From: Flavobacteriaceae bacterium MAR_2010_188
GTDB taxonomy: Bacteria; Bacteroidota; Bacteroidia; Flavobacteriales; Flavobacteriaceae
NCBI GenBank assembly: GCA_900104375.1
Contig: LT629302.1
Location: forward strand, 434,001 to 498,000
DNA: 64,000 nucleotides
Direction of reading: 5' to 3'
The position numbers and the translations under genes are program-made. This document shows, one piece after another, positions 42,697 through 52,849 of the stretch; positions within the stretch are counted from its first letter, which is position 1, and every line of letters begins with the position of its first letter. Below the pieces are notes generated by a model, which was not told the origin of the DNA, did not search any database, and saw only the letters and a list, made by a program, of their open reading frames with translations.

Positions 42697-45102
42697 TTAT
42701 CTCAATCTAGGATAAGCTTCTGGATCTACTTCATGCATTACCTTGTAGACTGCTTCGAAAATATCTTCAGTTGAAGGTTTTGAGAAATAATCGCCATCCG
42801 TACCGTAGGCTGGGCGATGTTGTTTAGAAGTTAAAGTTACTGGTGCGCTATCAAGATAATTAAAAGCTCCCTGAATATTCAAGATATTATCCATTATATA
42901 AGCCGAAGCACCACCAGGCACATCTTCGTCTATTACCATAACGCGATTGGTTTTCTTGATGCTTTCCACAATATCATGTTCAACATCAAATGGAAGAAGT
43001 GTTTGCACATCAATGATTTCTGCATCAATACCAACTTCTAAAAGCTCTTGGGCCGCTTCTTCAACCAATTTTAAAGTTGATCCGTAAGAAACCAAAGTAA
43101 TCATACTTCCTTCTTTTACGGTTTCAACAACTCCAACTGGAGTTTTAATCTTCCCGATATTTTCGGGCATTTTTTCCTTTAATCGATAGCCATTTAGACA
43201 CTCCACAATCAATGCTGGGTCGTCGCTTTCTAAAAGAGTATTGTAGAAACCGGCTGCTTTGGTCATGGATCGGGGGACACAAATTACCATTCCTCTAAGC
43301 AAATGTAAAATCCCACCCATTTGCGAGCCAGAATGCCAAATTCCTTCTAGTCTATGTCCTCTAGTCCTAACGATTAATGGCGCTTTCTGCTTACCTTTTG
43401 TTCTATATTGAACAGTAGAAAGATCATCGCTCATTATTTGTAGCGCGTACATTAAGTAATCTAAATATTGAATTTCTGCGATCGGTCTTAAACCTCTCAT
43501 AGACATTCCGATTCCTTGACCTACTATAGTAGCTTCACGGATACCAACATCAGCAACCCTAAGTTTTCCGTACTTTTCTTGAAGACCTTCTAGACCTTGA
43601 TTAACATCCCCGATATTTCCGGAGTCTTCACCAAAGATTAAGGCTTCAGGATAGGTTTTAAAAATATAATCAAAGTTTTCACGCAGGACAATCCTGCCAT
43701 CTACCATTTGACTTTTATCGGTGAAAATCGGTTTGACTTCATTGATATTTAAAGCCGATTTATCCGAGATACTATATAAATGAGAACTATATTTTGGTTG
43801 TATCTCGGTGAGATACTCATTGATCCAAGTTTGTAATTCAGTTTTCGCAGCAAAATCCTCTGAAATTAGATATCTCAATGTTTTTCTGGCAGCGGACAGA
43901 ATATCTTTTCTAATCGGGTCATTTATGTCCCGAAGCTGCTTGATCAATTTTTGAATAAAAACACTGTTAGCACTGCTTTCCGCCACACGGTTTAACAATT
44001 CTAAAATCTCTTCCTTTTCATTTAAAATAGGATGAAGGAAATCATCCCAAGCCTTCTTCTTGCCTTCTCTAACGCGTTTTTTTATAGAACGTTCTAAATC
44101 TGATAAGTGTTCTTCGGTACTAATGTTATTTTCTAGCATCCAATCTCGCATTTTGACCAGACAATCTTTTTCTTTTTCCCAATCCAGTCGTTCAATAGAC
44201 TTATATCTTTCGTGAGAGCCAGAGGTAGAATGACCTTGTGGCTGAGTAAGTTGAAGTACGTGTATAATGATGGGCACATGTTCTTCCCTAGCAAGTTTTG
44301 AAGCATATTGATATGTTTCAACCAGAGCCGGATAATCCCAACCGTTTACCTTAAGGATTTCATATCCGTTGGTTCCATCTTCACGTTGAAAACCTTTAAG
44401 GATTTCAGAAATGTTCTCTTTAGTAGTCTGATGTTTTGCGTGAACTGAAATTCCATATTCGTCATCCCAGATACTAATAACCATAGGGACTTCTAAAACA
44501 CCAGCTGCATTGATGGTTTCAAAAAACACACCTTCGCTGGTACTTGCGTTACCGATGGTTCCCCAAGCAATTTCGTTACCATTATCAGAAAATTTGGTGG
44601 TATCGATTCCTTTTACGTTCCTATAAATCTTTGAAGCTTGAGCTAAGCCCAATAATCGCGGCATTTGGCTAGCAGTAGGAGAGATGTCTGCACTAGAATT
44701 CTTCTGCTTCATCAAATTCTTCCAATGCCCATTTTTATCTAAACTGTGGGTACCGAAGTGACCGCCCATTTGGCGACCGGCAGACATTGGGTCTGCTTCA
44801 ATATCGGTGTGAGCATAGAGACCAGCAAAAAACTGTTCTACCGTTAGCTCGTCAATCGCCATCATAAAGGTCTGATCTCTATAATAACCAGATCTAAAAT
44901 CACCATCCTTAAACACCTTGGCCATTGCCAATTGTGGTAATTCCTTACCATCACCAAAAATCCCAAACTTTGCTTTACCTGTAAGAACTTCGCGTCGCCC
45001 AAGAAGACTGCACTCACGGCTTAAAACAGCCGTTGTATAATCCTTTAAGACTTCTGTCTTAAAATCCTCGAAGGTTATGTTACTTTCTGCGGTAAGGTTC
45101 AA
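42697..45102 (-). CDS. Fused alpha/beta 2-oxoacid dehydrogenase E1
   Basis: 801 residues. One chain holds both E1 halves of a branched-chain 2-oxoacid (or pyruvate) dehydrogenase. The alpha half (about 1-390) has QMGGHFGTHS, the ThDP motif region GNASTSEGVFFETINAAGVLEVP and HERYKS; the beta half (450-795) has VLRENFDYIFKTYPEALIFGEDSGNIGDVNQGLEGLQEKYG, RVADVGIREATIVGQGIGMSMRGLRPIAEIQ and the C-terminal transketolase domain (DVQTLLPFD). The fusion is common in flavobacteria. It needs E2 and E3 partners encoded elsewhere. Confidence 0.93.
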   Translation of the reverse strand: MNLTAESNITFEDFKTEVLKDYTTAVLSRECSLLGRREVLTGKAKFGIFGDGKELPQLAMAKVFKDGDFRSGYYRDQTFMMAIDELTVEQFFAGLYAHTDIEADPMSAGRQMGGHFGTHSLDKNGHWKNLMKQKNSSADISPTASQMPRLLGLAQASKIYRNVKGIDTTKFSDNGNEIAWGTIGNASTSEGVFFETINAAGVLEVPMVISIWDDEYGISVHAKHQTTKENISEILKGFQREDGTNGYEILKVNGWDYPALVETYQYASKLAREEHVPIIIHVLQLTQPQGHSTSGSHERYKSIERLDWEKEKDCLVKMRDWMLENNISTEEHLSDLERSIKKRVREGKKKAWDDFLHPILNEKEEILELLNRVAESSANSVFIQKLIKQLRDINDPIRKDILSAARKTLRYLISEDFAAKTELQTWINEYLTEIQPKYSSHLYSISDKSALNINEVKPIFTDKSQMVDGRIVLRENFDYIFKTYPEALIFGEDSGNIGDVNQGLEGLQEKYGKLRVADVGIREATIVGQGIGMSMRGLRPIAEIQYLDYLMYALQIMSDDLSTVQYRTKGKQKAPLIVRTRGHRLEGIWHSGSQMGGILHLLRGMVICVPRSMTKAAGFYNTLLESDDPALIVECLNGYRLKEKMPENIGKIKTPVGVVETVKEGSMITLVSYGSTLKLVEEAAQELLEVGIDAEIIDVQTLLPFDVEHDIVESIKKTNRVMVIDEDVPGGASAYIMDNILNIQGAFNYLDSAPVTLTSKQHRPAYGTDGDYFSKPSTEDIFEAVYKVMHEVDPEAYPRLR

Positions 45103-45129
45103 ATGTTTATTGGGATTAGGTTATGCTGA

Positions 45130-45160
45130 CAAATTTAAATTAATTTTCCATTTTTAACAA
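45130..45160 (-). promoter_or_regulatory. Promoter of the E1 gene
   Basis: TAAATTTG (plus-strand 45130-45137) fits the TAnnTTTG -7 box, with a TTG (plus-strand CAA 45158-45160) 20 bp upstream. It lies 27 bp before the E1 ATG. Confidence 0.6.
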
Positions 45161-45261
45161 CTTCGAAAAGTGATTAAAAATGAAAATATGTCAAAAATTG
45201 CGGCGGAATACTGATAATTCAATATTATAAGCCCTGAATAATGATTTTAGTTAAGAAATAT

Positions 45262-48120
45262 CTAATACCATTTTCGTTTGAAGAGGCCTAAAAGTACTTG
45301 TGGGTCCACGGTAATTTTAAATCGTATTTTCTGCTCATATTCGGGCTGGGTAATCTCCCAACCTAAACTTGAATAAACCGGAAAAAATACTTCAAAATAG
45401 TCTGGAACCAAGTTAAGCCTTATGCCGGAATCATACACAAAATCAGCGCGAAAATCCTGATTTTTAAAAAGACCGATATCGCCGTATGCCTCAATATACT
45501 TCCAAATCGAATAACTGCTGCTCATCGTGGTCATCCATTGATTGGCGAATTCTACGGGTAATTGCGATTTAAATCCACCTTCGGCGATTATTATCTGCTG
45601 GCTAAAGATACCCGAAGATTCGGACCTTCCCAGATAATTATAATCGAACAAATAATCGGTGGGGCGGTCTAGTGCAAAACTAAAATAATCCGACTCTACG
45701 TTCGTATTATTGTAAAGAAAGGCTCCTGCAAAGAATCGAAAGTTGAATTGTCTATTGGTTTCGGATAATTTTCTGTATTCATAATTGACAGATACTTTTC
45801 CGAATTTTTTGGCGAATTGTACATCAGAATACCAACTAGAAAAATCGATAAGATTTCTATCAGAATTTACGTAGCGCAAGTTCCATACGCTATAATCTGG
45901 TTCGGTAATGGTTATTTGTGCTTGCAGACCTATACTTCTTTTGATGCTTAGATATCTAAGATTTAAGTGTTGAAATTTATTGGACCTAAAATCTTGGTCA
46001 TTTCTAAAGGAGATTGAAGCCGATGGCGTAAGTACGGTCACAAAAGCATCTTCAGCAATCGCATTGTATTTTCCGCCGAAGCCAAGAGACCAATTATAAA
46101 GATTAGAGTTTTCTACATTTTGGGTATAATATGCCGATCCTCCGCCGGTGAAAGATTTAGATTTGGTTGCAAATTGTGGTGAAAGCCTGTAATTGAATCC
46201 TTTACGTAGGACGGTTTTATTATAGAATTTTGCACCTAGGGTAAGGCCATCATAAATATTATTGAATTCTACCAATGGCATTAAAAAGACCTGATTATAG
46301 TTGGGGTCTTCAAAATCTTTAAAAAGTCTAAATTGAATTGGTTTATTGTTGAAGAAAGAACCGTCAACCGATTTCCAATTATCCCTTAAGTTGAATTCTG
46401 GTATCACGTGATCATAGTTCAATACCAACTTATCGGCGTCATTCTTTGCAATCGTAATTGTTTTTTCACCATCAATATGTTCTACCCATTGCTTAGAAAT
46501 TATAGAATCGTCTTTTATCCTGAACAATGATACCGGCATATTATTTTTCCGTTTATTTTTAATGGTAACTATCAAAGAATCCGCTTCAGTCTTAACTTCC
46601 TTAATCTTAAAGTCCATTTTTTTTCTGGTCCCGATATAATCTTTAAAAAACCAGTCAATGTTTTTATCTGTTCTTAATTTTAATTGATTTTCAAACTCTT
46701 TAGTAGATACTTTTTTCAGCTGATTATCACGTAGAAACGATTCGATCGTAGAATCTAAAGTTTCGGATTCCATAAAATCACCCAGATAGGTTAAGCCAAC
46801 GCCAGCCTTAAATTTTCCGGCGATATTCGCGTTGAATTTTATCAGCGAATCCTTGGCCATAGAAATCGGTTGATCATTATTACCTCTGGCCATTTCCATA
46901 TAGAATAATGGATAGCGCTCGTTAAATTTTAAATCGGCCGCATGGAAAGACCTAATACCCCAAACATCGGCAAGACTTCCCAATAATTTTTTGTCAGGAT
47001 AAAATTCGTCGATGTATTTCATTAAAAAATAAATCTCCAGTCCGTTATTTAACCAGTTATCTGACCTTGGGTTGGTCAATAAAGTAGATTCTAGATAATG
47101 AGAGATTGCGGTCTTTGCTATTTTTAATTCATATTGAAAAGAATCGGAAAAAGGTCTAAGAAAGGAGGGAAGTTGGTTTAGCCCATAAAGTGGCTCCTTT
47201 TTATAATCTGTAGTGGTAATAAGCATTTGCTCGTGCGGATATTTCCCGATGTTTTCAGAAATATAATTAGTAATCCTATCTACGATTATGGCTTTTTCAT
47301 GTTTTTCAACATCTTCTTCATTTATATCAGTAAGTACCGTAAAATTTTCAGTTTGTATAAAATTGAAATCAGCCGATTTCCTTAGCACTAACGTACTATT
47401 AATTCTATTTTTTCCATTTAATAAAGTGGTCTGACTTTGGGGATTTACCTTTACATCAATCAAATTAAGTTCTGAAACCAGTAAATAATTTTTGGGATAA
47501 GTCACAGACATCGAAATATCTGCGACAGGAACATAGAGGTCTTCAAGATTTTTGTTGCTATAATATTCCCAACGACCATCGTAGACTGCCGGCGTGATGT
47601 ACCAATATTTTAAATAGATATTTTGATTTTTGTCGATGCCGTAATCGGTGAAGGTACTATTGGGCATCACCACATTATAGCTAAGGTTTATCTTGTAAGA
47701 TTCCCCGGGAAAAACAGCGTCCGATAAAATTACTTTTAAAATATCAGGATGTTTTTCTACATATTGATGGTAAAGTTCATTGCCATTTTCCTTTATCGAA
47801 GTGATGTTTGTAAATCCGCGGTCATCTGACTTTGCGAAATGAAATTTCGTATCGAATTCTTCTGCAAACCTAGTTGCTAGAGGCGTGTTTTTGGTTGAAT
47901 AACTATTGCTCCAATCGTTTAGATATATTTCAGTTAAAGTATCCCGAGTATTATTTTGGTACTCAATAACCTGATTGATAGAAATTAACTTCTGTTCGAT
48001 ATTAAAATCAGCCTGAATCCCAATCTTGTTTTGGGCAAAAGTTTCAGCACCAAAAATAACCACCGTAAGGAACAAAATATTTCTTATGGATACTGCGTTA
48101 AAAGGTGTGCTTACGGTCAA
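45262..48120 (-). CDS. M1 peptidase-like outer membrane protein, zinc site lost
   Basis: 952 residues. Signal peptide (LFLTVVIFGAETFAQ), an M1 aminopeptidase-like N-terminal beta domain (about 30-255) and peptidase-like domain (260-500). At the HExxH position the sequence reads TAISH (337-341) and WLNEG is WLNNG (356-360), so the first His, the catalytic Glu and the third ligand are missing. Residues 600-950 are beta-strand-rich with alternating aromatics and end in KRKWY, suggesting an outer membrane barrel. It is probably a non-enzymatic binding or transport protein. Confidence 0.8.
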   Translation of the reverse strand: MTVSTPFNAVSIRNILFLTVVIFGAETFAQNKIGIQADFNIEQKLISINQVIEYQNNTRDTLTEIYLNDWSNSYSTKNTPLATRFAEEFDTKFHFAKSDDRGFTNITSIKENGNELYHQYVEKHPDILKVILSDAVFPGESYKINLSYNVVMPNSTFTDYGIDKNQNIYLKYWYITPAVYDGRWEYYSNKNLEDLYVPVADISMSVTYPKNYLLVSELNLIDVKVNPQSQTTLLNGKNRINSTLVLRKSADFNFIQTENFTVLTDINEEDVEKHEKAIIVDRITNYISENIGKYPHEQMLITTTDYKKEPLYGLNQLPSFLRPFSDSFQYELKIAKTAISHYLESTLLTNPRSDNWLNNGLEIYFLMKYIDEFYPDKKLLGSLADVWGIRSFHAADLKFNERYPLFYMEMARGNNDQPISMAKDSLIKFNANIAGKFKAGVGLTYLGDFMESETLDSTIESFLRDNQLKKVSTKEFENQLKLRTDKNIDWFFKDYIGTRKKMDFKIKEVKTEADSLIVTIKNKRKNNMPVSLFRIKDDSIISKQWVEHIDGEKTITIAKNDADKLVLNYDHVIPEFNLRDNWKSVDGSFFNNKPIQFRLFKDFEDPNYNQVFLMPLVEFNNIYDGLTLGAKFYNKTVLRKGFNYRLSPQFATKSKSFTGGGSAYYTQNVENSNLYNWSLGFGGKYNAIAEDAFVTVLTPSASISFRNDQDFRSNKFQHLNLRYLSIKRSIGLQAQITITEPDYSVWNLRYVNSDRNLIDFSSWYSDVQFAKKFGKVSVNYEYRKLSETNRQFNFRFFAGAFLYNNTNVESDYFSFALDRPTDYLFDYNYLGRSESSGIFSQQIIIAEGGFKSQLPVEFANQWMTTMSSSYSIWKYIEAYGDIGLFKNQDFRADFVYDSGIRLNLVPDYFEVFFPVYSSLGWEITQPEYEQKIRFKITVDPQVLLGLFKRKWY

Positions 48121-48271
48121 CTGTACAAAATCGATTAGGGGATTTTCAGTAGAATTTCTATTTGCAATTACATACGGAAACTTTCCGCTTTAGGTTTAAT
48201 ATGAATTATAATTGTTAGGCTTGAAGCAATTAAGGATAAAACAATGTTTGGCAAATCCTAAGCTTCGAAAA

Positions 48272-48961
48272 CTAGAAATTTGGGCTCAATCTTGAACCTT
48301 TGTAGAAATCATCCAAAATTTGAACAACTTCGTCTGCATTGTCTACAAGATGTACTAAATCCAAATCATGTGCGCTCACGTTATTGTTAGCTTCTAGCAA
48401 GGTATTTTTCACCCAATCCATAAGTCCGCCCCAAAATTCGGTACCTACCAAAATTATCGGGAATCTTTCAATCTTGTTAGTTTGAATCAAGGTTAAAGCT
48501 TCAAACATTTCATCTAAAGTTCCAAATCCACCTGGCATCACTACAAAACCCTGTGAATATTTCACAAACATGACCTTTCTCACGAAGAAATAATCAAAAT
48601 CAAGACTTTTATCAGAATCGATGTAGGGGTTATCGTGTTGCTCAAAAGGTAAATCTATATTGAGCCCAACCGAAGTACCGCCTGCAATATGGGCGCCTTT
48701 ATTACCAGCCTCCATAATACCAGGTCCACCACCAGTTATAACGCCGTAACCTTGTTCAACGATTTTCTTCGCAACCTCTTCGGTAAGCTTATAATAAGCG
48801 TGATCTGGTTTGGTACGTGCAGATCCAAAAATAGAAACACAAGGTCCTATTCTACTGAGTTTTTCATATCCATTAACGAACTCTCCCATAATCTTGAAAA
48901 TTGCCCAAGAGTCGTTCGTTTTAATTTCATTCCAACCTTTAATGTGTTGTTCTTTTCTCAT
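48272..48961 (-). CDS. LOG/TIGR00730 family Rossmann-fold protein
   Basis: 229 residues. Signature motifs: VSIFGSARTKPDHAYY, GYGVITGGGPGIMEAGNKGA and FVVMPGGFGTLDEMFEALTLIQT. LOG (Lonely Guy) proteins release cytokinin-type bases from nucleotide monophosphates; in bacteria most are phosphoribohydrolases and many are mis-annotated as lysine decarboxylase. It lies 63 bp downstream of uvrA in the same direction, with no clear terminator between. Confidence 0.93.
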   Translation of the reverse strand: MRKEQHIKGWNEIKTNDSWAIFKIMGEFVNGYEKLSRIGPCVSIFGSARTKPDHAYYKLTEEVAKKIVEQGYGVITGGGPGIMEAGNKGAHIAGGTSVGLNIDLPFEQHDNPYIDSDKSLDFDYFFVRKVMFVKYSQGFVVMPGGFGTLDEMFEALTLIQTNKIERFPIILVGTEFWGGLMDWVKNTLLEANNNVSAHDLDLVHLVDNADEVVQILDDFYKGSRLSPNF

Positions 48962-49023
48962 TTGTTATTGTTCAATATTCACTAATTTGAAGGCTAATAT
49001 ACTGTTAACTTTCATTTTTGAGT

Positions 49024-51873
49024 TTAATTGCTAGAAACAGATTGTTTCAATTCCTTCCTTAAGAATTTGGCGGTGTAACTTTTAGGATGTTCACTAACTT
49101 CTTCTGGAGTTCCTTCTGTAATTATCTTTCCGCCACCTTTTCCACCTTCATAACCGATGTCTATAATATGGTCCACCGTCTTAATAACATCCATATTATG
49201 TTCTATAATCAACACCGTATTTCCTTTATTCACCAATTTGTTAAGCACGATCATTAAAACTCTAATATCTTCAAAATGAAGACCGGTAGTTGGTTCGTCA
49301 AGAATATAAAATGTATTTCCTGTATCTCTCTTGCTAAGTTCGGTGGCCAACTTAATCCTCTGCGCTTCACCACCAGAAAGCGTAGTGCTTTGCTGTCCTA
49401 AAGTAATGTAACCCAAACCTACTTGCTGAATGGTCTTTAATTTTCTATGAATTTTAGGGATATGTTCAAAAAACTCAACACCTTCATTAATGGTCATATC
49501 CAAAACATCGCTGATGGATTTTCCTTTATAACGAATCTCTAAAGTCTCACGGTTAAAACGTTTTCCTTGGCAAGTTTCACACTCCACATAAACATCGGGT
49601 AGAAAATTCATTTCGATAACTCTTAGTCCACCACCTTTACAGGTTTCGCATCTTCCACCTGAAACATTAAAACTGAAACGTCCCGGCTTATAGCCACGAA
49701 TCATCGCTTCTGGAATTTTGGCGTAAAGGCTTCTTATCTCTCCAAAAACGCCAGTGTAGGTAGCAGGATTACTACGTGGAGTCCTGCCAATTGGCGATTG
49801 ATTTATATCGATTACTTTATCAATATTTTCTAGCCCTTTGATAGATTTATAGGGCATTGGTCTTTTAACGCCATTAAAAAAATGAGCGTTTAAAATCGGG
49901 TATAAGGTTTCATTAATCAAAGTTGATTTTCCGCTTCCAGAAACCCCGGTAACTCCAATCATTTTTCCTAACGGGAATTTCACACTAACATTTTTTAAGT
50001 TGTTTCCGCTGGAGCCTTTAAGTTCAATAAATTTTCCGTTTCCTTTACGACGTTCTTTAGGGACTTCAATTTCTTTGTCGCCATTTAGATACGCTGCGGT
50101 TAATGTATTATGAGTAAGTAACTCTTTAGGAGTACCGATACTTATAATTTCTCCACCATGTTTACCAGCCATTGGGCCGATATCTATGACGTAATCTGCC
50201 CTTTCAATCATATCCCTGTCGTGCTCTACAACGATTACCGAGTTTCCGATATCGCGCAAGGCTTCAAGTGAATTAATTAATTTTTCGTTATCCCTTTGAT
50301 GAAGACCAATACTGGGTTCATCCAGAATATAGAGTACGCCAACCAATTGAGAACCAATTTGTGTCGCTAGACGTATTCTTTGTGCTTCGCCACCAGATAA
50401 AGATTTTGAGCTCCGATTTAAAGAAAGATAGTCGAGCCCAACATTTAGTAAAAACTGAAGTCTAGTGTTGATTTCCTTAATGATTTCTTCGGCTATTTTA
50501 AGTTGGGTAGAAGAAAGATGTTTTGGCAACTCCTTAAACCATTCGGCCAAGACCACAATATCCATTTGGGCGACTTCGGCAATATTTTTACCATTTATTT
50601 TGAAAAAAAGTGAATCTTCTCTAAGCCTAGCGCCGTGGCATTCATCACAGACAACCTTGTCCATATAATCCTTTGCCCATCGCTTTAATTTAGTAGAATC
50701 AGCATTTTTATACTGATTCTCTATAAAATTGGCGACGCCTTCAAAGTCGATTTTATAACTTCTGGTAACGCCTAAAGTCTTGCTTTCAACATTAAATTTT
50801 TCATTGCCACCGTAAAGGATTATTTCTTTGGCTTCTTTTGGAATATCCGTAAATGGGTCTGAAAGAGAAAAATTATAGCGTTGCGCAATGGTTTCAAACT
50901 GCTTGAAAATCCAGCTGTTTTTCTGTGGACCATGCGGAGCCAAGGCTCCAGCTTTAATAGAAAGCTTATCGTTAGGAATAATTTTGCCGACGTTAACTTC
51001 ATATAATTGCCCAATTCCGTTACACTTTGGGCAAGCGCCTTTGGGCGAATTAAACGAAAAATTGTTTGGCTCAGGATTGGGATAGGAAATTCCGGTAGAA
51101 GGACACATTAAATTTCGGCTGAAATATCGGACCTCAGTAGAATCTTGTTCGACCACCATCAAAACATCTTCTCCATGGTACATCGCCGTATTTATGGTTT
51201 CTGCAAGCCGATTATCGTTGGTATCGGTTTCATCGATTTTTAAACGATCAATCACAATTTCTATATCGTGGGTTTTGTAACGGTCTAATTTCATTCCCTT
51301 TACAATATCCCTTATTTCGCCGTCGGTCCTAACTTTTACAAAACCTTGTTTGGCAATCTGTTCAAACAATTCGCGGTAATGACCTTTTCTAGAACGAATT
51401 ACCGGTGCTAAAATGTTTATTTTTTTTCCTTTGAAACTTTCAAAAATTAAATCCTTGATTTGCTCATCACTATAGCTCACCATTTTTTCCCCAGTATTCA
51501 AACTAAAGGCGTCACTCGCTCTGGCGTAAAGCAATCTTAAAAAATCATAAACCTCGGTGATTGTCCCTACGGTTGATCTGGGTGATTTGCTAGTAGTTTT
51601 TTGTTCTATGGCAATTACTGGAGAAAGACCGTCGATTTTATCTACGTCCGGACGTTCTAGTCCACCTAAAAATTGTCGAGCATACGCAGAAAAAGTTTCA
51701 ATATAACGACGCTGACCTTCAGCATAAATCGTATCGAAAGCCAAGGAAGATTTACCACTACCAGAAAGTCCGGTTATAACCACCAGTTTCTCGCGCGGGA
51801 TGTTCACATCGATATTCTTGAGGTTGTGAACGCGCGCGCCCTTAACCTCTATAAAATCATCATATTGACTCAT
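49024..51873 (-). CDS. uvrA: Excinuclease ABC subunit A
   Basis: 949 residues, full length. Finds damaged DNA for nucleotide excision repair with UvrB and UvrC. Two ABC ATPase domains: the first Walker [13 protein letters not shown] with [22 protein letters not shown], the second [17 protein letters not shown]; two [15 protein letters not shown] signatures; and zinc fingers ([37 protein letters not shown]). A -7 box TACCTTTG (plus-strand 51936-51943) lies 63 bp upstream. Confidence 0.97.
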   Translation of the reverse strand: MSQYDDFIEVKGARVHNLKNIDVNIPREKLVVITGLSGSGKSSLAFDTIYAEGQRRYIETFSAYARQFLGGLERPDVDKIDGLSPVIAIEQKTTSKSPRSTVGTITEVYDFLRLLYARASDAFSLNTGEKMVSYSDEQIKDLIFESFKGKKINILAPVIRSRKGHYRELFEQIAKQGFVKVRTDGEIRDIVKGMKLDRYKTHDIEIVIDRLKIDETDTNDNRLAETINTAMYHGEDVLMVVEQDSTEVRYFSRNLMCPSTGISYPNPEPNNFSFNSPKGACPKCNGIGQLYEVNVGKIIPNDKLSIKAGALAPHGPQKNSWIFKQFETIAQRYNFSLSDPFTDIPKEAKEIILYGGNEKFNVESKTLGVTRSYKIDFEGVANFIENQYKNADSTKLKRWAKDYMDKVVCDECHGARLREDSLFFKINGKNIAEVAQMDIVVLAEWFKELPKHLSSTQLKIAEEIIKEINTRLQFLLNVGLDYLSLNRSSKSLSGGEAQRIRLATQIGSQLVGVLYILDEPSIGLHQRDNEKLINSLEALRDIGNSVIVVEHDRDMIERADYVIDIGPMAGKHGGEIISIGTPKELLTHNTLTAAYLNGDKEIEVPKERRKGNGKFIELKGSSGNNLKNVSVKFPLGKMIGVTGVSGSGKSTLINETLYPILNAHFFNGVKRPMPYKSIKGLENIDKVIDINQSPIGRTPRSNPATYTGVFGEIRSLYAKIPEAMIRGYKPGRFSFNVSGGRCETCKGGGLRVIEMNFLPDVYVECETCQGKRFNRETLEIRYKGKSISDVLDMTINEGVEFFEHIPKIHRKLKTIQQVGLGYITLGQQSTTLSGGEAQRIKLATELSKRDTGNTFYILDEPTTGLHFEDIRVLMIVLNKLVNKGNTVLIIEHNMDVIKTVDHIIDIGYEGGKGGGKIITEGTPEEVSEHPKSYTAKFLRKELKQSVSSN

Positions 51874-51935
51874 AAATTGATAATGAATTTTCTTTTTTGC
51901 AATTTTTTTCTGCCGAGAAAAAAGGGCAGGGGGCG

Positions 51936-51943
51936 CAAAGGTA
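51936..51943 (-). promoter_or_regulatory. -7 promoter box (TACCTTTG) of uvrA
   Basis: Fits TAnnTTTG on the minus strand, 63 bp before the uvrA ATG. No matching TTG -33 element seen. Confidence 0.4.
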
Positions 51944-52056
51944 CAATTTTTAGTTATCTTTTTTGGGAAAGTAATATCACTTGCGTTTGGATTTTAACTC
52001 CAAAATGTAGTATAATTAACGCGATAAATATTAAAGGATTTTAAGACATATAACTT

Positions 52057-52581
52057 ATGAAAATATTAGGAATTAGTTCAAGAATCAATCATCCAGAATT
52101 CGGAAAAGGAGTTATAACTAACGTGACTTCTAAACACTATTGGGTGACTTTTATTGAGAATGGTCTAGAAACAATAGAACTCAGCGATAAATTTGAAGTC
52201 ATCGAAGCTGCCGAAGATGACGTGGATACGGTTAGCTTTTTTGAAGTTGAAAGAAGTTTAAAACAGATCCTGAGAAAATGGAGCGATGTTACGGAAGTAA
52301 TTGCCATTGCCGACAAGTGGAAAGGTGGAAAAATAGTTTTGCAACCGGCCGATAGTAATCTTCAGAATAAAGAAATCCCTATCGATCAATTTTTCCATAA
52401 AATTACAATGGTGAGAGACCGACTTAGGGTTATGGAACAAAAGATAAACAGCAGTAGTTTAGAAGAGCATGAAAAAATTGAACTTCAACAATATATTACA
52501 AGAAGCTATGGAAGTTTAACTACGTTTAATGTGCTCTTTAAATTGAAATCCCAGCAGTTCGTGGGGCAGAAGGGGAGTTGA
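52057..52581 (+). CDS. Conserved hypothetical protein, Tudor-like N-terminus
   Basis: 174 residues. The N-terminal 50 residues (RINHPEFGKGVITNVTSKHYWVTFIENGLETIELSDKFEVI) resemble the small beta-barrel at the end of UvrD/PcrA (HQRFGKGEVLKI in the helicase at 29843), which suggests binding to RNA polymerase or nucleic acid. The rest is helical (VERSLKQILRKWSDVTEVI, MVRDRLRVMEQKINSS). I cannot name a family. It is divergent from uvrA. Repeat block B follows directly. Confidence 0.75.
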   Translation: MKILGISSRINHPEFGKGVITNVTSKHYWVTFIENGLETIELSDKFEVIEAAEDDVDTVSFFEVERSLKQILRKWSDVTEVIAIADKWKGGKIVLQPADSNLQNKEIPIDQFFHKITMVRDRLRVMEQKINSSSLEEHEKIELQQYITRSYGSLTTFNVLFKLKSQQFVGQKGS

Positions 52582-52849
52582 GATTGAAGTTGAATTTGAA
52601 GTTGAATTTGAATTTGAAAGAGAATCTAGAGTCTTGAATCTAGACAATAGACAAAAGAAAATCAGAATACAATTAATGATACAATTAATTGGAAACTAAA
52701 GCATTAATTAGTTTCACTAAAAACTAAAAACTAAAAACTAAAAACTAAAAACTAAAAACTAAAACCAATAACCAATAACCAATAACCAAAACCAATAACC
52801 AAAAACCAAGCCTGCCTGCCGACGGCAGGAACCAATAACCAACAACTAA
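52582..52849. repeat. Heptamer repeat block B with hairpin
   Basis: The left part (52576-52620) has TTGAA(T/G)TTGAA words; the middle is unique AT-rich DNA; the right part has about seven AAAAACT units (52718-52763), then AATAACC units, then CCTGCC-GAC-GGCAGG (52814-52828) and AACCAAT/AACCAAC. The last repeat unit, AACAACTA, supplies the CTA that is the TAG stop of the minus-strand gene at 52846. No gene is visible in this 264-bp gap. Confidence 0.88.
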
